16,724 bases of DNA, taken from contig JNET01029376.1 in the NCBI GenBank assembly GCA_000697455.1, positions 1 through 16,724 of the forward strand. The letters run 5' to 3'. The notes under the pieces are model-generated. The model had not been told where the DNA came from. It made no database searches and saw only the letters and a list, made by a program, of their open reading frames with translations. Each line of letters opens with the position of its first letter. Position 1 is the first letter of the stretch. Positions 9,372 to 16,724 of this stretch are shown here, one piece after another. The stretch comes from Basidiobolus heterosporus B8920 (Eukaryota; Basidiobolomycota; Basidiobolomycetes; Basidiobolales; Basidiobolaceae). Position numbers and translations under genes: made by a program.

Positions 9372-9532
9372 CTTTTAGGGTAAGAGGGAAGAGGTTCATC
9401 CAGTGTTATATAATCTATTATACTATGTGTTTATTGAGGGATGTCTTTTTTTCCCTTTTCTCTGATTGGCTCTGTGGATATAGCAGGTTCGAATGAGCTA
9501 GTAGACTGAGATGCTGAGGTTCTATGATGTGC

Positions 9533-9559
9533 GGTGATTCTGGTGATTCTGGTGATTCG
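9533..9559. repeat. 9-bp repeat GGTGATTCT, three copies
   Basis: Three adjacent copies (the last ends in G instead of T) in the synthetase promoter region, about 160 bp upstream of the ATG. The unit resembles the 9-bp unit at 4891-4923. Confidence 0.85.
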
Positions 9560-9591
9560 ATTTAGTTGAACCTTTTTCTTAGCGTATAAAA

Positions 9592-9608
9592 TGATTCATT
9601 TCGAGTCA
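9592..9608. promoter_or_regulatory. Pair of near-Gcn4/bZIP motifs upstream of the synthetase
   Basis: TGATTCA (9592-9598) and CGAGTCA (9602-9608) each differ at one position from the TGASTCA site bound by Gcn4-type bZIP factors, and stand about 225-235 bp upstream of the synthetase ATG. Gcn4 activates many aminoacyl-tRNA synthetase genes in well-studied fungi, so the placement makes sense, but both sites are imperfect. Confidence 0.3.
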
Positions 9609-9650
9609 TTTGTTTATTTTATCGCAGAAATTTCTTTTATAAAATGGAAA

Positions 9651-9656
9651 TTTATT
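9651..9656 (-). promoter_or_regulatory. Polyadenylation signal AATAAA (histidine kinase gene)
   Basis: The minus strand reads AATAAA 131 bp beyond the kinase stop codon; a second one stands at 9613-9618. Either could serve; position and motif are the only evidence. Confidence 0.4.
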
Positions 9657-9787
9657 ATGGTACAAAGAGGAGGATAAGCGACAAGCGACGAGAACAGGAG
9701 CAGGAGCAGGAAAACCTGGTAGGTTAGGAGAGGACGTGGGGAAAAGAGATATGATAGTTTTATATGGGATTCATATGGGATTCTATA

Positions 9788-12700
9788 TTATGAATGGCCA
9801 GTTGCATTGGGCGACGGAGCCCTCGGTAGCCATTTCTCTAGCATGGCCGAGAGCGCTGATAGCGAGATGGGTTTGACTGCCACATCGTTCATACCGTGAT
9901 CCAAAGCAATCTGACGTCCCTCATCAGTATCGAGTGATTGGTCCGCAGTCAGCGCAATGATAAATGACTGCTTGGCAAGAATCGGGTCAACTAGACTTAC
10001 GCCAGAGTCTTCGCGGGCGACAGGGATGAGCCCGACTTCTTCATTAGGATTAGGTTGCTGTGAATGTGACTGTGGCTCGTCCGACCACTTCGATATCCAT
10101 TCACTCTCCATGAGACGAATGGCTCGGGTTGCTTCATAGCCATCCATACGTGGCATCTGGGAAACATAAAGATCAGGGAAATCTGGATGAAAAGGGCAAG
10201 TTTAAGTGAACCGCTACCTGTAAATCCATGAGGATCAGATCGTATCTATTTTCCTTGTGCTTCTGGCAGGCTGCCATACCATCAGCCGCAAGGTCGACAT
10301 GGTTTACTCCCAACTTTTTGAGCTGCGAGAGGGCTAACTTTCTGGAGAATACAGAGAGTAAATGTCAGTAAATTATTGGGTGAACAAGTGTAGTGTAGTG
10401 TGGTGTGGTGTGGCGTTCCAACCTATTGATCGCATTGTCATCCACCACCAAGACCTTCGAATGGTTATCGGGTGGTGTTGGCTCGGGTCTATTGCTCGAA
10501 TGCGGGGATTTGCGAGAGTTTCGTGTCTTCCTAGAGGGTGAGGATTTGATGTGGTGTACTGTGTCAGAGATGCTGACTCGCTTTTCTTTTTCGGGCGTAG
10601 AGCCTGAGGTGGGGGTGGGTGAAGGCCCCTCGGATGACGGATCTTCGGAGAATGGGGACAGGCCTTCGGAAAAGAGCTCCTTCGGCGGTGTGGTGATTTG
10701 GTTACCCAAGATGGGGTTCGGTAGCTTAAGCTTGCTAGCGGATAGACGTCGTTCAGGAAGGTGATGGCTATGGATGGAGCGTGAGAGCAAGCCCCATTCT
10801 TGCTCACCTTGGTTGGGATCACTTAAGAGAGCAATCAACTCTCTTTCCGATACAGGCTTTCTACAGATGGACACATCGTAATACCTGTTGATGACCGATG
10901 GGATTTGCACCTTACTTGCTTGACCAAAAGCACAGAAAAAGATCAACGTAGGTTTGGTGCAGCCATTTGTATGATATTTCCAATCATCGCCTGTGCACTC
11001 AGGTTGGTTTCGAATCAACGAACGACAAATGATATCCAGCCACTCTGCAACATCCACACTCGTCGACTGCGGGGTGCTTGTCTCGTCGTTCGGTTCGGGG
11101 GCTTGGTGCTTTTGACCAGGACTCAAGTCAAACAACAAGATCGACGCACTATCACAAAACACCTCTTCCTGGTCGGGAACAGTGATGTATCGTTCATTGG
11201 AATCAGTGCTTTGCTTCTCGACCATCAAGTGGCATGAGGATATACCCCAGGAATCGTGGACGAGCTTAAACAGAAATGATTCAAAATATTTACTCCTTGA
11301 AAAGACCAGGAACCTTCGATCGTGGAGTCCTAACGATCCAAGGGTACACACATTCTCGGTGTCGTACAAAGGACTGGGGTTACTAAGGAATGCTGACAAA
11401 AAATGAGTGGTCGTGGGAAGCGGGTTGATGTGGGAGTTGTCATGGTTTTCCTGATGCTTTTGCTTCTCTAACGGAATGGAGAAACCAAAGACTGATCCCT
11501 TGCCAGGCTCCGATTGAATCAAAACCTCACCACTCATCAACTCCGTCAGGCGTTTGACCTAACATGAAAAAGTCCCGAATGGTTTAGACTTGGACCTTGG
11601 CAATTCAATGTGATGTGACTTACCAGAAATAATCCAAGTCCAGTCCCAATTTGCACTCTGGTGCTGTAGCCTAAGTTGCCCGTCGTGCTGAAACCAAAGT
11701 GGGTTAGCAGGAATAAGCGGGACCAGCGGACAGCAAGAAAATCCACCTACCTTCCTTTGACTTGGCTGAACTCTTTGAACAGCTTATTCTGGACCTCGTG
11801 AGGGACTCCAATCCCTAAGTTAGTGTACGTAGCTGTTGAGTAACACGGTCCATTATCGATCAGGTGAGTAGACGTTACCTGTGTCCTTGACCAGACAGAG
11901 AATACGTGCCGACTCCACGTCTTCATTCTGCACTTTAAAAGAAATCTCAATGTAACCCTTCTCCGTAAACTAAACAGCGCATTAGTTAGTAAACTCTCAA
12001 CCAATCATCCCCAGATCAGTCTACCTTGACTGCATTGGAAACCAAGTTGCTAAGCATCTGTCGGATTCGCCCTGTTTCCGTACCAACATCGTTAGTGGAT
12101 TTGACTGGATAACGGAACAATGCGGAACAATGCCTCGAGGACAGATGCAACTAACCTGAATCACCCCGGAACAAGCACGGCATCCCACGCGGATAGTCCA
12201 ACAGTAGCTCCAAGCCTTTTTTGGAGGATAACCCGCTCATAATATGGCATGTGTCTACGGCCAACTCGTGGAGATCAAAGTCACCCTTGGAAAGCACCAT
12301 CTTGTCAGCACCTAGCTTGCTTACATCCAATATGTCGTTCAGGATGGCAAGCAGGTTTCGCGAGGCTGAATGGACCATCTTCATGTTTGCCCGAGATTCG
12401 TCGACTATCTTCGGGTCGGTCAGAAGCAGCTCGGTCCAACCAAGGATGGCGGATAGAGGGGTACGCAGCTCGTGGGACACCTGAGACACGAATCTTGATT
12501 TCGCTCTCGAAGCATCCAACGCTTGTTGGCACACATCAACAAGCTCGTCCGTACAGAGAGTTCTGCTAAAATCATGCAGTATTGAGAGGGTGCATACGAA
12601 GAATAGATTGATCGAGTACCCTATCAATACAATCAACGCCTGTCGCTCACTCGTCGCATTTGGAATGGTCTGTGGTGTAAGCGACCGATTCCAATAGAAA

Positions 12701-13182
12701 TATACATTCTCAAGGATACACACAAAGGTAACGAAAACCCCTGCGGTGCGACCCACAGTCATCACCGCTAGCAGTGGGAATACATGGCTGGAGGTGGCAC
12801 CCAAAACACTAAACCCACCCTCACCTTGAATGGTGACAGCACTAACGAACATCAAGCACACAATCAAAAGACTACCGGCAATGGCTGTAGAGTGTGTGTA
12901 GTGTAGTATGACAGGAATGGTAGCACATAGTATGGGGATTGAAGTAAGATATCGAGTCTGCTGAGTGATGCCAAACTGTAACCACCAAATAAACATGGTC
13001 AATAACAATACTAGAGAAAACGTTTTTATCAACGTATATTTCATCGCGACTTCCGCATCCACCTCAGGGGACTTGGGGTGATGCAAAACCCATCTGCCCA
13101 AACTCCGTAGATACGTAGTTAACGTAGCACTGCGACACTTGGTCTCTTCTCGTATATCCAGGCTCTCCATTGAGGTAGCCAT
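9788..13182 (-). CDS. Hybrid histidine kinase, membrane-bound, with receiver domain
   Basis: Two-component sensor that autophosphorylates and passes phosphate to its own receiver. Exons: 13182-12156, 12071-12025, 11969-11879, 11814-11751, 11687-11624, 11558-10423, 10341-10218, 10156-9788; the seven introns are 55-84 bp, GT-AG. The joined exons give 973 residues with all phases matching. About six hydrophobic segments lie at 49-70, 80-95, 99-117, 131-143, 146-163 and 181-203. HisKA follows with phosphoacceptor His237 (SHELRTPLS), then HATPase with the N box near N351/N355, G1 DTGIG 387-391 and G2 GTGLGL 424-429. A receiver-like stretch without the acidic pair covers about 512-677. Residues 680-795 are Ser/Pro-rich linker. 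The canonical receiver starts at 799, with acid pair D804/D805, phosphoacceptor D849 (MDLQMP), T921 and K946. It has an insert of about 40-50 residues before T921. No PAS, GAF or HAMP domain is visible, so the input is presumably the membrane domain, and the signal is unknown. Confidence 0.93.
10388..10412. repeat. Pentamer microsatellite inside a kinase intron
   Basis: Five GTGTA/GTGTG pentamers on the plus strand lie within the sixth intron (10422-10342) of the histidine kinase. They account for about 25 of its 81 bases. Confidence 0.8.
10821..11318 (-). other. Degenerate receiver-like domain within the histidine kinase
   Basis: Residues about 512-677 of the kinase follow the receiver order of alternating strands and helices: RFLVFSRS (strand 1), YFESFLFKLVHDSWG (helix 1), ILLFDLS (strand 3), TLIFFCAF (strand 4), and VSICRKPVSERELIALL (strand 5 and helix 5). 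The Asp-Asp acid pair after strand 1 is absent (SRS instead). An Asp after strand 3 (D575) and the Lys-Pro pair (K665-P666) remain. It is therefore probably a pseudo-receiver with a structural or docking role. This is fold-level reasoning by eye, not a profile match. Confidence 0.5.
12114..12133. repeat. 10-bp tandem duplication in the first kinase intron
   Basis: Two exact copies of GGAACAATGC (plus strand) lie within the first intron (12155-12072) of the histidine kinase, the longest of its introns at 84 bp. Confidence 0.85.
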
Positions 13183-14400
13183 GTCAGGGGGTTCTCTAGT
13201 CAGGGGACGTAAGACACTTAGATTTGGTCTAACTTATGTTTATCTTCGTGTTCTTAGCCGTGGTCGAGGTCGTTGAACGTTACGTAAAGTTGTTTACTTG
13301 ACTTAGTATATCTTCACTTCCTTCCCCACTAGAGTGGTTGACCTACCAGGAGTCGAAACAAAGTGATGTTAAGATTTCTTTGGGATGGAAATTTCAAAAG
13401 ATTAGGGAATCGATGAGGATTCTATACCGGATTCTATAGCTTGATATGGAACTGTCATTCGATCCGGATATCAGTAGAATCATCGTGGTGTAAACAACCC
13501 CATCTTTTCTGCGGGGTTTCCCATGTTTCTTCTGGATATGGGTCTTCCCGATTTGATGTGACTTACGTCCAGAGCATTCGGATCCCACAATATTAGTTCA
13601 TTCTGAGATTCGAATGAGCCAATCAAGCTCAGATCGATCGTGAACCATTCGAGAATTCCATAGTTAGGTAGGTAAAACGGGGTTAGGGTCAACTAAGTGG
13701 CGATCTTGACGTTCAACTGAGCTAACTCCTGTCTTATACTGCATTCTGTTTAATGTTAATCTAACGTGGTACAAGGATACGGGCAATCTGATCTGATGGT
13801 GAATGAAGTGGATGTGATTTTTCATTTGTTCCCTCATTTGTTCCACTACATTTACATCAACCACATAGCTCATCCTTGGGTCATGCCATGAAATCTCGTA
13901 AGCATTACCTAATCCTGCAAATCTTGTTTAATAACCCCAACTGCAGTTAGCCCAGGGATTACATTAGTTATGATGATTTGGGGGTGGGAATTCCCACAAA
14001 TTAGCACTTAAAGGTTCACATGGAGATCCTAAGGACTGCTCAAAAAGCTCCTTCCTCTGCTGTAAAGAGTTGCTGGCCTAGTTTGTGCTCAGTTGTACAT
14101 GTAGCATTGAACTAGACACAAGAATATACTATGAAGTTGATGACATCGACAATTGGATCAGTTGAAGATAGTTCTCAATGTGTAGGGACTGTCAGGAATA
14201 TGGGGTGTTCTTAGCATGGCCATCAGAAGATCAAAATTTAGGCACTTTTAAGTGAGAGAAAATATCCCATCTAAAGCCTAAAAATATAGGATAGGGTGAA
14301 GTTGTAAGACTGAGTATTATAGGCAAGAGTGTGGGTTATAGATTTTAGTACTAGTCTTAGCAAAAAGATATAATGCCTTTCCTGCTTACAATGAAATATT
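13183..14400. other. Kinase upstream region passing into gene-free DNA
   Basis: About 1.2 kb without a supportable gene. The first few hundred bases should contain the kinase promoter and 5' UTR. A CCAAT (13619-13623) and AT-rich stretches are present, but no TATA box is convincing. Open frames of 60-70 codons on the minus strand overlap each other in different frames and lack recognisable features. A doubled GGATTCTATA is seen near 13417-13440. From about 13.9 kb onward both strands are stop-rich, in keeping with repeat DNA. Confidence 0.6.
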
Positions 14401-14599
14401 CCCTATGAAAAATGGACCATGAGAGTACCAGCAAGAAACCAGCAGATTTACAACCTTGTGGGTCCCAATACCAGCAAAATACCAGCAGAAAATGAAAATC
14501 TTTGATTTTGGGTGTAACACCTGCAAGTTATCACTGGAATACCAGCTAAAAACCAGCAAAAAAAAGGAGAAATTACAACTTTTGCAATTTCTCATAGGG
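14401..14599 (+). mobile_element. MITE copy 1 (199 bp, TIR CCCTATGA, 3-bp TSD ATT)
   Basis: A 199-bp non-autonomous DNA-transposon copy. It starts CCCTATGAAAAAT and ends ATTTCTCATAGGG, so its ends are inverted repeats of about 13 bp with one mismatch. It is flanked by ATT on both sides (14398-14400 and 14600-14602), a 3-bp target-site duplication. ACCAGCA recurs inside at 14428, 14439, 14470, 14481 and 14552, like the subterminal transposase-binding repeats of some DNA transposons. It encodes nothing; the open frame across it is incidental. It matches the second copy at about 90% by hand count (20 differences in 199, no gaps). The TSDs ATT and TAC do not fit Tc1 (TA) or typical PIF/Harbinger (TWA), so the superfamily is open. 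Confidence 0.88.
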
Positions 14600-14709
14600 A
14601 TTGAGTGAGAGTACATCTTCTTCAAGCTACTTTGATTGTCACTATTTTCTCCTTCATTAGGTTATACATCCTCTGCTGTCCTATAACCAACATCATCACT
14701 CAACATTAC
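14600..14709. other. 110-bp spacer between the two inverted MITE copies
   Basis: Unrelated sequence between the copies. Near its ends it carries TTGAGTGA and its complement TCACTCAA, which lengthen the potential hairpin slightly. No gene is seen. Confidence 0.6.
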
Positions 14710-14908
14710 CCCTATGAAAAACTGCAAAAGTGGTAATTTCTCTTTTTTTTTGCTGCTATTTAGCTGGTATTCCAGTGAAAATTTGCTTGTGCTACACCCA
14801 AAATCAGAGATTTTCATTTTCTGCTGGTAGTTTGCTGGTATTTGGACCTGCAAGGTTGTAAATCTGCTGGTGTCTTGCTGTTGCTCCCATGGTCCATTTT
14901 TCATAGGG
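14710..14908 (-). mobile_element. MITE copy 2 (199 bp, inverted, 3-bp TSD TAC)
   Basis: The same element as at 14401-14599 in reverse orientation and exactly the same length. Its inner end begins CCCTATGAAAAACTGC and its outer end closes TTTTTCATAGGG. It is flanked by TAC on both sides (14707-14709 and 14909-14911), a different 3-bp duplication from that of copy 1. The two copies therefore look like separate insertions, not one inverted duplication. It carries the same ACCAGCA internal repeats (read as TGCTGGT on the plus strand). No coding capacity. Confidence 0.88.
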
Positions 14909-14911
14909 TAC

Positions 14912-15499
14912 CAGTACAACTGCTTGTATAGCAAATCTTGCAAGGGATTGCTATCTTTGTGAATGCAAATAACATAAGTTAAGCTTAAAGAAGGAGAGCT
15001 TTATCATATTACCACAGCTCAAAAGGTGTAGCAAAAGATTTTGCTAAACCTACAAGCAGGTTTAGAAAGAGAGAAAGACAAGCAATCACTAATATCTGAT
15101 TGAATGTAATCTGAGAGCAATTTTAAGTTGTTTGCCTAGTATGTTCTCCTACCAGTGCCTGGAGTATATTGGAAGATACTTATAAACTACCTCTCATCCA
15201 AGATTTGCAATTGGGTTTTTCTTGGAATATTTTCACCAACCTACAAGTAACTGGAATACTTGATTTTCTCAAACACATTTTGGTGCTCCAAGCCTTGTAC
15301 ACAAGTTTCTGGGACCTTTATTAGCACATCCTACATGCTGCTTGGCCTACTTGACAATGGTATAAAAGTCAACTTTGCATTCAGTAAAACACTACCAGAG
15401 AACCATGTACTTTTTTAACTTTCCAAACCACTTTTAATAACTCCCAGAATCTCACAATAGGGTCAATGTGCAAAAGCCAAATTGACAAGAATGCCTAGG
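14912..15499. other. Repeat-like DNA without a gene
   Basis: Nearly 600 bp of AT-rich sequence with stops in all frames. It precedes the copia remnant on the same strand, so it may hold the old leader or LTR of that element. A TTATAAACTACCTCTC stretch near 15180 would suit an LTR promoter, but I find no matching second LTR in the window and cannot set an edge. Confidence 0.4.
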
Positions 15500-16330
15500 A
15501 AGCCTGAAAAGACACTTACCAAGGTAGTTCTGCTGCTAATACTATCTACTTGAAAAAAAAGTTCTTCAATACCAAGAAACATGCAGTAGAAGTCATATAT
15601 TCCTTAATAACAAGGATTACAAATTTAATTGATGAACTAAAATCAGTTGAGTTATTCACCACAAATGAAGATATCATAGTTTTGCTCTTAAATAGCCTGC
15701 CTGACATATCTTAGAGCCTGGTTATGACCCCAGTGTCCAGAACTCCAAGCTTGGCCCTAATGAATATTATGAAAGATTGTAGGATGAAGATTTGCAGAAA
15801 TCCAATACCTGCCAAGAAGAACATGAGAATGCCCTATTAAGTAAGGGCAGAGTTTCTTTTAAGGACACAAGGCACTCTCAGAAGAAAAGCAATCAAATTA
15901 AGATTTTTGTAAAACCATTGGCCATTGAAGTAATGATTACTTGAAAAGATTAGCAAAAGAAGGAAAGATTGTCAAGTCTGAAAAGGCTGTTTCAGCCAGT
16001 GATCTATTGTTTGTATCTACACCATCCATGATCTAAAACTACAATTCTTAAGTGAAGTGTACTGACTCTGGAGCTACCCAACACATTACAAATCAAGAAT
16101 CTGGCTTGCTCAGCATCAAGAGACATTTATGACAGGTTCTCATGGGAGATGACCAAACACTTCATGCAATTGAAATGGGAATAGTCAAGGAAAACAAAAT
16201 GGACCATGTGAAGGGAAAGCATTAACCTATAAAGAGGGTATTACATGTATCTGCTACTGCAAAAATCCTACTATGAGTCAAAAAGGTCACATCAGCAGGA
16301 TTAAAGCTTCCTCTTGAAGAATCAACATAT
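15500..16330 (+). mobile_element. Ty1/copia retroelement fossil, Gag-protease part
   Basis: Remains of the front part of a Ty1/copia polyprotein, in order: a Gag region with the typical LLNSLP motif (15684-15701), a zinc-knuckle zone (about 15895-15955), and the aspartic protease with its DSGA active-site motif followed by TQHIT (16064-16090). The order and spacing are those of copia elements. It is broken, with many interruptions (of the order of ten or more), so it is an old, inactive copy. No integrase or reverse transcriptase can be recognised before the window ends, and no LTR pair was found. Confidence 0.8.
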
Positions 16331-16724
16331 AAAATCACTGATGAAGCTGGATCTTACATAGTCCTTGGACAATCATAGATGAGATTGCACAAGTAAGCAT
16401 ATAATATGTCAAAACTCAGATAATCTAGCACCTGGCTACTTATACAAGATTGCATTGAAATCAAGTTAGTTTCGCACTGACATACTTAAATAATTTGGTA
16501 TATTACTTGTATTTTGTATTTATGAGATATTTGCCAAGGTTCAAGTGCATTATAGTGTTTTGGATTCTCTATGAAGATCAATTTTGACAAATATAGATCA
16601 GATCAGGCTTAGAACTGTGTGATCTCACCATAAGATTGTAAGGACACTGGCTGGTTGTTAATTATAAGATGAGCTGCTGGTTTTCTGATGGTTTTACAAT
16701 GGTAATCATAAGGTGTTTGTCCAT
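16331..16724. other. Gene-free DNA at the window edge
   Basis: About 390 bp of AT-rich sequence following the copia protease. By position it should be the beginning of the integrase part of the same fossil, but I recognise no integrase motif, and another insertion could have replaced it. Nothing else is visible. Confidence 0.4.

Larger units (their letters stand above)
9372..9787. other. Intergenic region: synthetase promoter and histidine kinase 3' end
   Basis: 416 bp between two head-to-tail minus-strand genes. It holds a TTATATAA palindrome at 9406-9413, only about 35 bp upstream of the synthetase ATG, and so a TATA box only if the 5' UTR is very short. It also holds a 9-bp repeat at 9533-9559, two near-Gcn4 motifs at 9592-9608, and AATAAA signals of the kinase at 9613-9618 and 9651-9656 (minus strand). 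A GGAGCA hexamer run lies near 9690-9710, and a doubled ATATGGGATTC is seen next to the kinase stop codon. No gene is seen. Confidence 0.6.

Noticed and set aside
9484-9496. B-box-like GGTTCGAATGA
   Set aside because: No A-box or cloverleaf can be found upstream at tRNA spacing.
9788-13182. Functional cluster linking kinase, synthetase, disordered protein, cytochrome b5 and calcium pump
   Set aside because: The genes serve unrelated pathways, do not share promoters (apart from the wide divergent gap at 3456-5462), and no shared motif ties them together.
13394-13873. Overlapping minus-strand frames upstream of the kinase
   Set aside because: Short, overlapping each other in different frames, no domain, and no plausible splicing to the kinase, whose own ATG at 13182 has a good context.
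14401-14908. Reading the inverted repeat as one large palindromic element with 199-bp terminal inverted repeats
   Set aside because: Each arm has its own complete inverted ends and its own 3-bp target duplication (ATT and TAC), so two separate insertions fit better.
14386-14943. Two minus-strand frames of 79 and 93 codons
   Set aside because: They lie almost wholly within the two inverted MITE copies and spacer, and read different strands of the element. They are incidental.

Overview
The window is nuclear DNA of a eukaryote, most probably a fungus. Introns are short (55-84 bp), GT-AG, and most carry a CTAAC-type branch site near the 3' end. The gene set is typical of fungi: a vacuolar-type PMCA calcium pump, a membrane hybrid histidine kinase, a cytosolic tryptophanyl-tRNA synthetase and cytochrome b5. 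I cannot name the species. An early-diverging or rust-like fungus would fit the mix of intron-poor genes and Ty1/copia remains, but that is a guess.

Layout: (1) 138-3455, minus strand, an intronless PMC1-type Ca2+-ATPase. (2) 3456-5462, about 2 kb of non-coding DNA carrying several unrelated minisatellites and short telomere-like motifs. (3) 5463-5847, plus strand, a two-exon cytochrome b5-like protein without a membrane anchor. (4) 6027-7857, minus strand, a two-exon gene for a 586-residue, largely disordered protein of unknown function, convergent with the cytochrome b5 gene. (5) 8109-9371, minus strand, intronless cytosolic tryptophanyl-tRNA synthetase. (6) 9788-13182, minus strand, an eight-exon hybrid histidine kinase of 973 residues. 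It has a six-segment membrane domain, HisKA, HATPase, a degenerate receiver-like region and a canonical receiver. (7) From about 13.9 kb to the end there is no intact gene. This part is repeat territory: two 199-bp MITE copies in opposite orientation, and a decayed Ty1/copia Gag-protease region.

The genes are ordinary single-copy cellular genes and show no sign of a shared pathway or cluster. Calcium export/sequestration, two-component signalling, tRNA charging and electron transfer are unrelated jobs. The joined exons of the histidine kinase total 2922 bases (974 codons including stop), with every junction in phase, which supports the gene model strongly.

The items most worth a second look are the MITE pair (same length, TIRs, separate 3-bp target duplications, about 90% identity, inverted), the degenerate receiver in the kinase, the anchorless cytochrome b5, the unrecognised 586-residue protein and the minisatellite-rich gap. 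I found no clear evidence for a new defence, mobile or biosynthetic system.
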